NCBI RefSeq assembly: GCF_029784165.1
Contig: NC_073695.1
Coordinates: forward strand, 191,607,357-191,671,356
From: Wyeomyia smithii
Taxonomy: Eukaryota; Arthropoda; Insecta; Diptera; Culicidae
DNA: 64,000 nt
Direction of reading: 5' to 3'
The notes below the pieces were generated by a model, which saw nothing but the letters and a program-made list of their open reading frames with translations, was not told the DNA's origin and did no database searches. Position numbers and translations under genes: made by a program. How positions within the stretch are numbered: position 1 is the first letter of the stretch; the number at the start of each line of letters is the position of its first letter. Shown one piece after another: positions 1 to 10,649 of the stretch.

Positions 1-1635
1 AACATGCCGGTAAAAGCAGTACCAGTATCAGTGGAGTAAAGAACCGCAGGTATCTCGTCGTTTATGATTGCAGCGGTACTCTTCTATTCGTACATTTCAG
101 CGGAACACTTCTATTCATACTGCAGCGGTACTATTCGTATTGCAGTGGTACACTTATGTTCGAACATTTCTATTTGTGTGCAATCGAGGAAAAACTGCAA
201 TGCTGCTGTTGATGGTGATTGAAAGTTCATCTCATAAATATGATTACCATAAACTATTCAACAAGAATTGTAAATTTTTGCAACGGATATTTATTCAATT
301 TTATCTTCGTTATTCACTAAATAATTGTGACCGGATGGTGTCGAAAGAGTAAATTCCACATATACACATTTATAGAAGAGTAGGAACCTGCAAATGCTTG
401 TGAATTTTTGGTTTATTTACTAAGATTCTCTTTTACTTTTTATTTACTAAGAATCTCTTTTTACATTTCAAAATTGTTAGATGATATTTTATTATTTATT
501 TATTATTTACAAATTACCAACAGGCAGAAATAGCCCTAGTGGTTACTAAAGCATTAATAAACTAATACATCAATACAATAAACTACGGAACATTGAAACA
601 AATTTAGACCTGATGACGCGAGTAGACAGATGAAAATCGAACACTTGTGAAACACGATTGAACGCTTTTTGAAGGCCAATAATGGCACTGTTTTCGCTGT
701 AGTTGGTGCGGCGGAATGGAATGTGAAGCAATGAAACTCTGCGTAATACTCTTGAGGGTGCGTTTAAATTGATCTGACGGAGAATTGTAAGGCAATCAAT
801 CCTAGCGTTGAGGGCGTCGGAGACCACCATGGCGCGTGCTGTTTCTCGGCGCAGTTGAAGTGTGTCAATATGAAGGAGCTGACAACGGTCTTCGTACCGA
901 GTTTTCCGCATAGGCTGTCTCCAAGGGAGCAAACGGAGTGCATAGCGAATAAACCGATGCTGGATGCTTTCGATGCGATGAATTACGTTGTTGAAATGAG
1001 GGACCCAAACTGGACAGCAGTATTCCAGACAGGACCGAACCAGTGAAATGTAAAGAGAAACCAAGCAGTGAATGTTCCTGAAGTCGCGTGTCATTCAAAT
1101 AATCAGTCCCAACTGCCTGGAAGCTTTCGCAACGATGAAGGAGACATGTTGCTTAAATGTGATATTAGCGTCGAGAATAACTCCAAGATCTTTAACATGG
1201 TCTACACACTGTAATGGTGCGCCGTTCAGATTATACTCGAAACTCAGTGGGTTGTTTTTCTTCGTGAAAGTAATTAGCTGGCACTTGGTGTGATTAAGAA
1301 CCATGCGATTCAGTTCATACCAGTGTGAAAATTCGTTTAATTGTTGTTGCAGAAAATTCAAAGCTTTACTATAATAAACGTATGTATATTAGCAGTCTTC
1401 GTAATACAGCGAATGTAGTTGTAGGTAAATGAAAAAAAATGTTAAGCAAAAAACAAAAATGGAATTGTTGATTGTTACGGTTTTTTGCTGGAACTTGCTA
1501 TTAATTTTGTTTAACATATCTTCTTATGTCTGCCAATTAATGAACCTTTGTAAGGGCTTCTATATTATTTTGAAAGTAAGAACCATATTATAGATTTGAT
1601 TTAATCAGAGTTAAATAAGACAAAAGCAAGCAAAC
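1..1635 (-). repeat. Dispersed repeat B, copy 1, inverted and split by a retroelement
   Basis: Positions 1-490 and about 1370-1635 match, in reverse complement, the uninterrupted stretch 51916-52660 with roughly 85-90% identity by eye. The match starts at the shared AACATGCC near position 1 and ends at AAATAAGACAAAA near 1630. The block 490-1369 is absent from the other copy and is a non-LTR retroelement, so the other copy serves as the empty site. No protein is evident in repeat B. Its left end may lie outside the window. The element class is unknown. Confidence 0.75.
570..1361 (-). pseudogene. 3' part of non-LTR retrotransposon ORF2 (reverse transcriptase C-terminus)
   Basis: One frame of 264 codons encodes the end of an RT palm/thumb and the C-terminal region of a Jockey/CR1-type element. 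The visible order is LNHTKCQLITF, then VKDLGVILDANITFKQHV, then SLVRSCLEYCCPVW, then IESIQHRFIRYALRLLPWR. The frame is broken by a single in-frame TGA at 1095-1097. The 5' end is truncated at about 1369, before the catalytic motifs, as is usual for target-primed insertions. The 3' side runs through a short untranslated region to an A/T-rich AATAAATAAT-type tail near 490. It sits inside repeat B. It looks like the same clade as the element at 59057-61370. Clade name is inferred, not verified. Confidence 0.8.
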
Positions 1636-1767
1636 GGTCGAACGGCATATATCACCCAAATCAACTCAACTCAATGAGCTTAGCATTTTCTGTATGTGTG
1701 TGTATGTGTGTGTATGTGCAAATTTTCAACCTCACTCGATTTGCTCAGAGATGACTGGACCGATTTT
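1636..1767 (-). mobile_element. Fragment of Helentron-like GAGAAAGGC family
   Basis: Read on the minus strand, this piece gives the CGGTCCAG-CATCTCTGAG motif, an ACAC/ACAT run and GAAAATGCT followed by GAG-TGAG and an ATATATGCC motif. The same order occurs near the 3' end of the family copies at 42672-43400, 47740-47988 and 55790-55987. The terminal hairpin is missing. It lies exactly between repeat B and repeat A in this copy but not at 51915. Confidence 0.65.
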
Positions 1768-2155
1768 CAAAAAATACTACAAGGTATACAGCCCTAGGGT
1801 TGTATAAAATGGTGACGTGTGACTAAACACTGTAATTAGGGGATTTTTTGTTACAAAATATACAGAGCATGCTGACAGAATCAAGGTGTTTGCTCAGCGA
1901 CTGTACGTATTTTTATTTACAGCCTCCCCTGGAAATCAATTTTTTGAAATATATTCAACAACACTCGAAAGAATATCATATATATTTGGCGATATTAGTA
2001 TTAGCCTGTAGTATTTTTTGGCAAACAACATGTATTTGACAAGGCACAAGCATATCGTTCTTGTTGAAAGAGCACCAAGAATTTTTCGTAATGCGTCAAA
2101 GTGAGAATTAATTCTATATCCTCGAACACCAAATCCAATAATACTTACGTTATTA
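1768..2155 (+). repeat. Dispersed repeat A, copy 1
   Basis: This block matches 51555-51915 in the same orientation, starting at AATACTACAAGGTATACAG and ending near CTTACGTTAT-ATAATG. No coding potential is convincing. In copy 2 it directly precedes repeat B, whereas here repeat B precedes it in inverted orientation. Confidence 0.75.
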
Positions 2156-2329
2156 TAATGTATACTTTCGGTTTTGCCAGAGATAGTTATACCTTCCTTG
2201 AAGAAAGGCAAGAATTCGTGAATGATATAAACTCATCGGAAAACGTTTATATTTATAACTACTGGACCACTTGTTTATTCATTGTGAAAATCATCGATGG
2301 TTCTGAAGACAGCATGTTCATTTGATACC

Positions 2330-3015
2330 TGTTTTGTTCCAATCGGTTGTGTAGTTTCTGAGATGATGAAGTTTCGTGATTTTGACATTTCGTTACATAA
2401 AAGACAACGTTACAGTCCGATTATAATAAAATTCAATAGGGTCTTATCAGGCAACTAGACCTTTCATTTGCAACTCATTTCGTAAAAATCGGTGCAGCCA
2501 TCTTTGAGAAAAGTGGGTGAGTTCAAGTAGTCTCAGAATAATGTTTCTTTTCATAGCCTGATTTCACAATATTATATATAACGAACAAAGTTAAAGTCCA
2601 ATTACAATAAAATTCAATAGGGTTTTATGGGGCAACAAGACCTTCCATATGACACTAATTTTGTGAAAATCGGTCCAGCCATCTCTGAGAAAAGTGAGTG
2701 AGATGAAACAGTCTTCGAAACACGTTTCTTTGCATAACTTCTGAACTATGTCCAAACACTGAAATTTAAAAATGGTCCAAAAAACAATCCTGTTCTTTTG
2801 ATACCAATTTTGTTCAAATCGATTGTGTAGTTACTGAGATATTGAAGTTTTGTGATTTTCACATTTTGATACATAACCTCGAAACTAAAAGTCCGATTAC
2901 GATAAAATTCAATAGGGTTCTATGGGGCAACTGGACCTCTCATTTGCAATTAGTTTCATGATAATCGGTCCAGCCATCTCTGAGAAAATCGAGTGAGATT
3001 GGGAGACCAGTTGTA
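2330..3015 (+). mobile_element. Internal modules of Helentron-like family
   Basis: Three tandem diverged modules share the order AATCGGTTGTGTAG, TGAGAT-ATGAAGTTT, CCGATTA-AATAAAATTCAATAGG, CAACTAGACCT, and CCATCTCTGAGAAAA. Identical modules make up the 3' half of the family copies at 42770-43210, 47090-47800 and 55180-55800. Both family ends are missing here. Non-coding. Confidence 0.7.
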
Positions 3016-3384
3016 GAAACTTGATAATTAAAAGAGGAAGGACTCACTTAATATCAACTAAATATATTGAACCTGACACTAAGTGTATCATAGATGATCA
3101 AACCATAAACAAACTTAAATATTTTTATACAAAAAATGTGCTATAGAATCAATATACTAAACAGAATAGCTATAGTTATTTTAAGCAATCATTATATATT
3201 CGTTTTTTTCTGTTTCTGAAAAATAATAAAGACCACGTGGTTAAAGTCGGAAAAGGACGGAGGGGGAGGGGATGTCCAAAAAAACACGAAAGGCCAGGGG
3301 GGGGGGGGGGGTACGGAAGGTATAAAAATAAGACCACTTTGTTTAGGAACGGCCCCAAAGGGCTTACTGCTCAATGCGTTAGAG

Positions 3385-3829
3385 CAGTGGTTTTCAACCT
3401 TTTTCATTTCTTGCACCCTTTTGATAATTTACACAAGCCTTTCCCCCCTATCGGAACCATGAAAAAAAAGCTGTAGTAATTAAAAAATATAAGGCTTTTT
3501 AAGTTTTATTTTTTAACAGGTTTCAAGCAGGAGCAGGAGAACACCAATACACGGGCATACAATTCAGCATCTCTTGTGAATGTGTGTGTGACGATTTATC
3601 GTCAACAAGCACATTTGACGAATGAATACCTATAGAGCAAAATAATGCGCATGAAACTGCTGCATGGGTTTTTTGCGAGCTAATTCATTGGACACTGAAA
3701 AAAATGTCGTCGCACCACCGTCAATCACAAAAGCGCATTACATGTGAAACTTTTCCACCCGCAATTCCCCCCCTGCAACGGTCGAATTCCCCCCTAGGGG
3801 GGAATTCTCCCCCGGTTGAAAAACCGCTG
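3385..3829. mobile_element. hAT-type MITE (445 bp)
   Basis: The left end reads CAGTGGTTTTCAACC and the right end, reverse complemented, reads CAGCGGTTTTTCAACC, which is the terminal pattern of many hAT elements. The flanking 8-mers are CGTTAGAG (3377-3384) and CATTGGAG (3830-3837), matching at 6 of 8 positions as expected for an old 8-bp target duplication. The interior is non-coding and C-rich at the right (AATTCCCCC tracts). Confidence 0.75.
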
Positions 3830-3837
3830 CATTGGAG

Positions 3838-4179
3838 GAAAGAGTATGAACGGTGAAAATCAACTGATTTTCAATACTGGATCGCTTAGTTACCTTCGGA
3901 TATCATTAGAGTCTATATTTTCACAGTAGTTATACCATTATACAGTTGGTAAATAGCTAGAAATTTATCTCTGTCCAGCAAACAGTGTGGAATTCGACCC
4001 ACTAAAACCCCTCAAGTCTCCAGCCCATAATACACCCCAGTGTCACCGTTAGGTATTGCTCCGGGGAGCGACTTTTATGCTCTGAGCATCCTCCTGGCAC
4101 TTCTAGGACTATTTTTAAGACTGGAGACTGGCAGTTGGCTAACGCCGGTGTTTTGGTGGTCAACCTGATGCCTATTTTA
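3838..4179. other. No recognisable content
   Basis: No reading frame, terminal repeat or similarity to the rest of the window was seen in these bases. Confidence 0.5.
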
Positions 4180-6010
4180 TAGCTTACTTACCTTACCAAA
4201 CAGTCCCAAGCCGTTGTGTGGCCTTTGCTGTACGTAAAAGTCGTCTCCATTCTACCCGGTTCATGGTTGCAGTTCGCCAGCTCTGCAGTCTGCGTAGGGT
4301 ACACAGGTCGTTTCCACCTGATCGATCCACCTTGCCCGCTGTGCACCTCTCCGTCTCGTCCCTGACGGATTAGTTTCAAAAGCCATTTTTACCGGGCTGT
4401 CGTCCGACATCCTTACAACATGCCCAGCCCACCGCAACCTGCCAATCTTAGCGGTGTGGACGATTGATGGCTCCCCAAGTAGCTCCTGCAGTTCGTGCTT
4501 CATTCGTCCTGTCCCCATTCCGTTCTCCACCCGCAGTCCACCGAAAATGTTACGCAACACTTTCCGCTCGAAGACCGCAAGGGCGCGTTGGTCCTGCACT
4601 AGCATTGTCCATGTCTTATGCCCGTAGAAGACTACCGGTCTGAACAGCATCTTATAGATGGTTAACTTGGTGCGGCGACGAATTTTACTCCATCGGAACG
4701 TCCTCCGTAGACCAAAGCATGCACGATTTCTTGCCATAATGCGCCGTTGAATTTCTCTGCTAGTATAGTTGTATCCCAGCTGGTCTCGAGGTACGATGCT
4801 GGCCTAACAAGCCAGTCGTTGTAGGTTCGAGTCTCGGCTCGGGAGAGACTGTTAGTGTCAGTGGGATCGTAACGCTAGCCCCGCAATTGTCCTGTACACT
4901 TAACAGTTGGCTGCGAAATCTGTGTATAATAAACAGAAGGTCGAGTTCCGATACGGAGTGTAGCACCAAGGCTTTGCTTTTTGCTTTGCTTATAGTTGTC
5001 GGATATTACCAGTGAGCCCAGATACATGAACTCATCGACCACCTCGATTTCATCACCACCAACTTGAACTCGAGGTGGGAGGTTGGCACTGTCCTCTCGT
5101 GAACCCCTTCCTTCCATGTACTTCGTCTTCGATGCATTGATGACCAGTCCAATCCGTTTGGCTTCGGCCTTTAGTCCGATGTACGTATTCGCCATCTTCA
5201 CAAAGTTCCGAACCACAATGTCGATATCGTCGGCGAAACCAAACATTTGAACCGGCTTTTGGAATATCGTGCCACTCGTGTTAAAACCCGCTCTTCTAAT
5301 GGCATCTTCCAGGGCAGTGTTAAATAGTAGGCACGAGAGACCATCACCTTGCCTTAAACCTCTTCGGGTTTTAATCGTCGCTTTAACCAACTACGTCAGT
5401 TTGTCCGAAAATCCGTAGTCGTGCATAATTTGCCATAGCTGGTCTCGTTCGATTGTGTCGTACGCCGATTTAGAATCGATAAACAAATGATGTGTAGGCA
5501 CGTTGTATTTGCGGCATTTCTGCATAACCTGCCGGGCCGCGAATATCTGATCCGTGGTGGCGCGGGCACCCATGACTCTCACCTGGTAGTGCCCCACGAG
5601 CTGCCTCGCTAATCGTGATAGTCGACGGTAGAGTATTTAAGAGAGTACCTTGTAGGCGGCGTTCAGTATAGTGATTGCCCGGTAATTGCAGCACTCCAGC
5701 TTGTTGCCCGTTTTATAGATGGGACACACAATACCCTCCATCCACTCCTCCGATACTCGTTCTTCCTCCCAAACCTTGACATAGACCCAATGCACGGCTC
5801 TAGCCAGTGTTTCTCCACCGTATTTCAATTGCTCGCTAGGAAGATGGTCCACTCTAGCAGCTTTATTGTTTTCAGCCGGCCAATCTCCTCCTCCACCTCT
5901 AGGAGCTCGGGGACTGGAATCCTGATGGGAAAGAAGGTACTTCGGACTACCATACCACGGGAGGCCGCAAAGTTTACGCACCGATGGCCGTTATCATAAG
6001 GCACGGCAGG
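4180..6010 (-). pseudogene. RTE-like non-LTR retrotransposon, endonuclease remnant plus reverse transcriptase
   Basis: On the minus strand a short endonuclease piece (CVNFAASRG near 5980) is fused by deletion to an RT. The RT shows motif A (FIDSKSAYD, near 5470), the RRGLRQGDGLSC block (near 5350), motif C (MFGFADDIDIV, near 5220) and the typical DEFMYLGSL, NRACFGL and YGHKTWTM segments. From 5981 to 4261 one frame is kept apart from a TAA at 5637-5639, a TAG at 5391-5393 and the SINE at 4773-4990. Removing the SINE and one target-site copy restores the same frame. Both catalytic aspartate motifs remain. The 3' tail is GGTAAGGTAAGTAAG near 4180. Clade assignment to RTE/BovB-like is inferred from these blocks. 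Confidence 0.85.
4773..4990 (+). mobile_element. tRNA-Val-like SINE with 9-bp target duplication
   Basis: The head is tRNA-like: an anticodon stem-loop CTGGC-CTAACAA-GCCAG (about 4800-4816) with loop anticodon AAC (Val) and T33, then a B-box GGTTCGAGTCTC near 4826. A tRNA-unrelated body follows, and the tail repeats GCTTTGCTTTTTGCTTTGCT. It is flanked by perfect TATAGTTGT at 4764-4772 and 4991-4999, and it interrupts the RTE-like RT. Similar SINEs occur in Aedes (Feilai-like), but the family name was not verified. Confidence 0.9.
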
Positions 6011-6735
6011 GAGGCTATTTTGTAGCTCTAACACTATTATGGAAGCGGCCGCACTTACAGTCCTCCATGTGTTCGGATCTTCGCACATTCTCCGCACTAA
6101 GCTGTCCGGAGCAGTGTCCATCCCGCTCATCGCTGCCATATAACCCAGACGCGCGCTTGGTGTGGGCATACGAAGGGGATATGCTCAGCAGTCTCCTGCG
6201 TGTCTACGTACTCGGGACACATGGGGGATTTCATGTGCCCGAAACTATGCAGATACTGTCTAAAGCAGCTATGGCCTGATAGAATCTGTGATAGGCGTCA
6301 TGCTCAAGCTAGGACGCATATTGCCTCGTACGACACTGTGCGACACGCAGCTATGGCCTGATAGAATCTGTGATAGGCGTCATGCTCAAGCTAGGACGCA
6401 TATTGCTCACAACCCTCAGGCATGAGCCTGTAGGTACTTTCCAACTTATTTCGGTATTAAATAGTACCTAGTGCTCTGGACCACGCTGGCTAGCCGTACC
6501 TCAGTATGAACAAAGTCACCTCGGCACGGCGTCCCTCATATATTGGGTGTACGATAGGTTGGCCGACCACCTCTTATCTGAGTTTGAGATACTGGAACGT
6601 TGGTGAAGTGACTCGGCAGCCAAAGGCCAAGAATTTGGCACGTGGCGTGAAAAGAGTCCCTCTATGATCCGCTCCAACATCGCTGGTGATTGTTGCAAGG
6701 TTGGAAGAAAGGAATTCTTCCGTCCGGTCATAGGA
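6011..6735 (-). pseudogene. Scrambled R1-type non-LTR retrotransposon fragment
   Basis: Several pieces align to the well-preserved R1-type ORF2 at 39572-42505. They are SPAMLERIIEGLFSRHVP (near 6690), the SILRYG and LESTYRLM region (6440-6510), the GH-C C-terminal zinc-like region, and MSGMDTAPDSLVRRMCED (near 6130-6090). Long blocks between them are deleted, including motifs A to C of the RT. A local 60-bp duplication disrupts the C-terminal part. The 5' side abuts a plus-strand RTE piece and the 3' side abuts the RTE-like RT, so the boundary near 6010 is a junction of two element types. Confidence 0.75.
6265..6406. repeat. Local tandem duplication, 60 bp, offset 82 bp
   Basis: The 60-base segment at 6265-6324 (starting GCAGCTATGGCCTGATAG) is repeated without visible change at 6347-6406, with 22 bases between. 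The identity is much higher than between other repeats here, so this duplication is recent compared with the decay of the R1-type fragment that contains it. Confidence 0.85.
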
Positions 6736-7540
6736 AGGCATAACCTTCAGTCGCTAGTCAAAGAAAACGGCCTAAGGAATGGCCATGTGTAGCTCCTATT
6801 TTCCACGTTTGAATTTTCGGAAACACACCTGGAGGAATCCAAATAGAGAAACGACACTTTTTGAATGTTACTGATGTTGGATCTTTTCAGGGACCAAACA
6901 TTGACTCTGACCCTTATCTCGTCGTATGTAAGATCCGCGCACGATTGTCAAACGTGCTGAAATCTTGTACACAGTGGACTATGCGTTTCAACATACAGCG
7001 ATTTAAGGCTGATGGCGTGGCAGAAGAATGCCAGTGAGCGGGATCAACGGATCACAGATCAGCCGACGATCCGAGGCATTACATTGCTCGAATCCGCCCG
7101 CGAAGTGCTCTACCGTATCCTGTTCTTCATATTGAGACCGTTAACGGAATCCTTCGTAGGTAAATATCAGGATAGTTCTCAACGGACGTATTCCACAATG
7201 GATCGTAATTGCACCCTGCGACAGATCCTCGATAAGTTACTCGCCATCCGTTAGTAGATTTTGGGGATTTTTTTGCAAGACAGGGTCCCGACGAAATCAG
7301 TTAATCAGAGTCGTATGACACTGGAGAGGTCAAAATCATGCGTGTGGATGTCTGGCTAGACATCAGTCGCGCTGGATATGTAGTCAGAATGCCTGACGAG
7401 AGAGCCGTCGACTCTGTGGTAGGCTTCGCACTAAGTGAATATGCGCTATGGAAGAACCTGCATGATCTGCTGGTGTACGGGGTGATTGGAGAACAGCTGT
7501 CTAGGACAAAAGAAGCTGGACATCTCTAATTTGCTCGGCC
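6716..7540 (+). pseudogene. RTE-like non-LTR fragment (endonuclease end to RT start)
   Basis: The DNA parallels 17690-18740: a TTCTTCCGTCC-GTCATAGG start, a KHTW-like endonuclease segment near 6820-6850, the GGACCAAACATTGACT segment near 6890, and RPLTESFVGKYQ with TLRQILDKL near 7130-7240. The frame is broken many times. A short VRMPDERAV near 7380 resembles the C-terminal region of the same elements, implying a deletion of the RT core in between. Orientation is opposite to the RTE-like RT at 4180-6010, so the two are not one copy. Confidence 0.65.
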
Positions 7541-7859
7541 CTAGACTGGTGAACGGTCGGACGACCAACAAGTCAACAAACAAAAAAACATCCGCAAAAT
7601 CAAGGAGCATATGAGACTTCGAACTCGCAGTAATAACGTACCGGTACCGCTTCTTTGTACACCAGGTTTTTGTACTACGCCATCTAATGCAATGTTGAAC
7701 AATAGATTTGAGCCCGTCTACTTGTTTTAGACCGTCCAACATCACGAAATGGTTCGAATTACGCCCACTATCTTGACGCATGATGAGAAACTGTCAAGGG
7801 TGGCACGAATCAGCCTAAGGAACCATTCAAAGATTACACAACGCGAAATTTGGCAATTT

Positions 7860-8450
7860 TCAATACCAACCCACCCCCACGTAACCCAATTTTACATATT
7901 TGCCACATGCAGTGTAACGCTTTGCTTTGCACTTTACGTAAGTTTTATCGGGAATCTCATGAAAATACTCCTTAACGTCATCCGGTTTATTGTTTGTCGG
8001 TGCGTATTCAATGATTAGACTGTAATTGAAGAATCCACGCTTGATTATTACTAAGCATAAGCAGTCCCTTGTAAACGAAACTGACACCTCGTTTACCTTT
8101 GTAGCCGCCTCTGTAATAAATGTTGTTTTTGGAAGTCGTCTCCGCGATAGGATCTACTCAAGTTCACCCCTCTTCGGTCACCGCACTTTCTGAATGGTTG
8201 CGACTTCCACCTTCACTTCTCAAAGTTCCCATGGACCGGTTCGAGTAGAGTTCTGACGTTTCAAATTTTCAATAATTATCTCTTTTCGTTCGCCTGGCTC
8301 GATACTGATTGTTCCGATTTGTGTTTTTCCCATCTTTGATACAGATGGCGAGACACTGCATTCCATAGATCAGCCGTTCGCTCCAGATCAGACGCTGTTA
8401 TACGCCGCCCATTATGAAAAATAGACGCTTACGTACTCTTCTCGACTACC
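7860..8450 (-). pseudogene. RTE-like endonuclease N-terminal fragment
   Basis: The minus strand encodes an APE-type endonuclease segment: KRGFFNYSLIIEYAPTNNK followed by PDDVKEYFHEIPDK, the pattern (FFN-SLI-AP-ND-KD--K--FY--L) of RTE-type endonucleases. Upstream (8100-8450) degenerate frames give YRGGYKGKRGVSFVYKG. The GD-NA catalytic block is not reached. Bases 7541-7859 between this and the plus-strand RTE piece hold nothing I recognise. Confidence 0.55.
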
Positions 8451-8469
8451 ATACGACCGTAGGCGTAGT

Positions 8470-8520
8470 CAGAGAGGGGCAGGGGGGGGGGGCGGGGGCG
8501 CAGCCCCCCTCCCTCTAGTT
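8470..8520. other. G-run/C-run palindromic patch
   Basis: GGGGCAG followed by a run of ten G, then CGGGGGCGCAGCCCCCC forms a GC-rich inverted repeat with several G-tracts of three or more. It could fold into a hairpin or G-quadruplex. A similar C-run patch at 11431-11441 next to GGCTACGCCCATG suggests the remains of a transposon end. Confidence 0.4.
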
Positions 8521-8625
8521 CTGGACATTGGTGCAGAGTTTTGTTTTTAATAACTCTAATAGCACAAAACGACATCTTTAGCCCATAGAAACATCTGTGT
8601 AAAGTATCAGCCAGATGGAAAATAA

Positions 8626-9006
8626 TTGATTGAAATGCTTGTTGTGTGGAATTGTGCAGATTTTTCAGTTGATCCACCAAGGACATTGCAGCGGCAAAAG
8701 TACCGGGCAAATCCGCCTGTATCAACTAGCTTGGAGTATTGGAATCGAGCTGTAAAGCCCGTTGTTTTCCCTGCGACTTTGAAAGCAATTGAAATTGCAG
8801 TCGTTCAGCACATTACGTCGGGTGAAAACCTGGCTGAGGTTGAACAGCGGTTGAGTGCTCTCTGCTTGGTGAGTGTGCATCGACAGATGGTTAACAACAA
8901 TCGTGAAAAATTTACTGAATTAGCGCTGGAGCGACTTGCGGAGGATAAAAGGAAGATGGTTTTTAATTACGACATTGTTATTGTTATCTTTCTACGGTAC
9001 GTTTAG
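8626..9006 (+). other. Unassigned 126-codon reading frame
   Basis: The frame starts at ATTGAA-type context near 8626 and is open to a stop before 9007. An A-rich tail with AATAAAATAAAAAAAAA follows at about 9044-9059. The protein contains FPATLKAIEIAVVQ and AEVEQRLSALCLV, faintly like the dimerisation end of hAT transposases (A/S-VER-FS-L). The resemblance is too weak to call. It abuts the LTR at 9073. It may be a transposase relic or chance. Confidence 0.2.
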
Positions 9007-9072
9007 TGTAAATTAAATTACAATTGAGTTCAGTTGAGTGTTAATAAAATAAAAAAAAATTGTGTTGATCAC

Positions 9073-9210
9073 TGATATGTCTAAAGGTTTAAATGAACTT
9101 AAGAGTTTTTACTAAAGAACATCTATTTCTATTCGAGGTTGGACAAAGAATAATCAAATTTCCCACTCTGATGTCAAGGACAACTTTTCACTGGTTGCCT
9201 TGCTGTGACA
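9073..9210 (-). repeat. 3' LTR of Ty3/gypsy-like element
   Basis: On the minus strand it starts TGTCACAGCAAGG right after a purine-rich tract and ends ACATATCA, the usual TG...CA form, 138 bp long. Positions 9073-9168 are directly repeated at 11312-11420, for example TCTATTTxTATTCGAGGTTGGACAA. Confidence 0.8.
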
Positions 9211-9400
9211 TCTCCCCCTTTAAAACAGCCATTACTCTTGGAATCTGGAAGGCAGCGAAATGAGCCGTCTAGGTCGATCAGGGGTTTCTGGCTCTTCATC
9301 GTCGACTGTTCAGCAGTATGGAGGGGTTGTTGTTCTTCAGCCATCAGTTTTGGTGGAGCTTCTAATGATGGTGGAGGAAGCACTTGAACTTCTTAATGTT
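9211..9400 (-). pseudogene. LTR element pol C-terminus and polypurine tract
   Basis: The minus strand encodes a proline-rich tail (LPPPSLEAPPKLMAEEQ) ending in KGGDVTARQP, where AAAGGGGGAGA at 9211-9221 is the polypurine tract directly before the 3' LTR. Protease, RT, RNase H and integrase are absent. The deletion junction lies between 9400 and 9431, so the copy is non-autonomous. Confidence 0.65.
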
Positions 9401-9430
9401 CAGCTAGTGAATCTTTAGAAGCAGGAGCCT

Positions 9431-9742
9431 TCAGGATATCTCCATCGTTTGATTCGTCTTCTCCGGACAAGAACAGTATCCTCTTTTGTGGCTAATGCGG
9501 TTGCAGTCCTTGCAAAGGTGGTTGATGAAAAAGCAGTCCTTCACAAAATTCATTTGACCGCATTGCCAACATAGTGTCTTCGGTTTCTTGCCTTCTTTCT
9601 TCGAAGAATTTCGCTGATACGGTGCACTCTTCCTGTCCCTCACGGCGTGAACTGTAGAGCCGCTGCTTTGTTGCTCGAAGATCGTGGTATCTTCCTTTAA
9701 GTTGACAAGGCGTTGATACACCCAACGCAAACGGGGAGCATT
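9431..9742 (-). pseudogene. gag nucleocapsid (zinc knuckle) of Ty3/gypsy-like element
   Basis: The minus-strand frame gives YQRLVNLKEDTTIFEQQ, a basic linker, then CWQCGQMNFVKDCFF followed by CKDCNRISHKRGYC. The second is a clean CX2CX4HX4C zinc knuckle; in the first the histidine is replaced. The segment continues the capsid region at 10650-11265, from which it is separated by an inserted MITE at 9743-10649. Confidence 0.8.
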
Positions 9743-10649
9743 TTATTACTTTAGGGCAATTTTTTATTACTTATTGTGTCTTATGACTGCGCATTATACA
9801 CAAATAGTAATAACCGAAAAGTAACAAAAATTATGACGGGCATACGCTTGTATGTGTTTCTGCAGGAGAACATACAGCCAAGCACCGCAGTGCATGTGTC
9901 AGCAAGACTTCACTCGCTGCATTTGTATTGATGCAACGATCAGATTCATTTTTGCTCCCTTCATCCACACATAATGAGAATCTCACCCATCAACCTCAAA
10001 TGTCTAATTAGAAACAGTTTCGTTTCGTCCCCCAGTGTTTACATGAAATGAATATATGTCATACTGTCTGAACAGAGTTGCCGAAGTTGCGAATATTGTT
10101 CTGGATGGGCACGAGTTTTGTATTTTCAAACAGGTGCAAATGAGTTTCCATGAACCAATGAGTATGTGTTTTGGATAGCTTGCAAGAAAGCGAATGTTTT
10201 TGTTTTTCTCTAACGCAGTTTACAGATCGTGATGTCATTTAAAGACGCATTTCAAGTCTTTGAAATCATCAACGTTTGCATACTCTATGACGGGGAAAAT
10301 GCTGCTTGGCAGCTCTTGTCATATTCTTCCTCTACTCCATATGCATACAACGAGCGAACTAATACACGCTCACCGGATGAATTGGAGATTGAAGAAACTT
10401 GTAACATGTGCAACATATGCGACGGTGTGTAATTTTTTTTTTACTTGAGATGGAAAGGGAGCAGTTTTTGATAGAAAAAATCTTGCATGTGGTTGAAACG
10501 ACCATTATTAGATAGTCGTACTCCCGTAACACGTGCTAAATATATGACAGTATGTGTTGTTACTTGACTGGGGAAGAATTTTATTGCCTTTTTAGTAATA
10601 GGATTGTTACTTAAAAAGCAATTTTGCGCTATTGCTTCTAAGGTAATAA
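9743..10649. mobile_element. MITE (907 bp) inserted in gag
   Basis: The left end reads TTATTACTTTAGGGCAA and the right end, reverse complemented, reads TTATTACCTTAGAAGCAA, an imperfect inverted repeat of 17-18 bp. The gag frame stops on one side and resumes on the other (LENVQSLIDEY to YQRLVNLK), which shows an insertion. No target duplication is clear and no transposase is present. Superfamily unknown. Confidence 0.65.
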
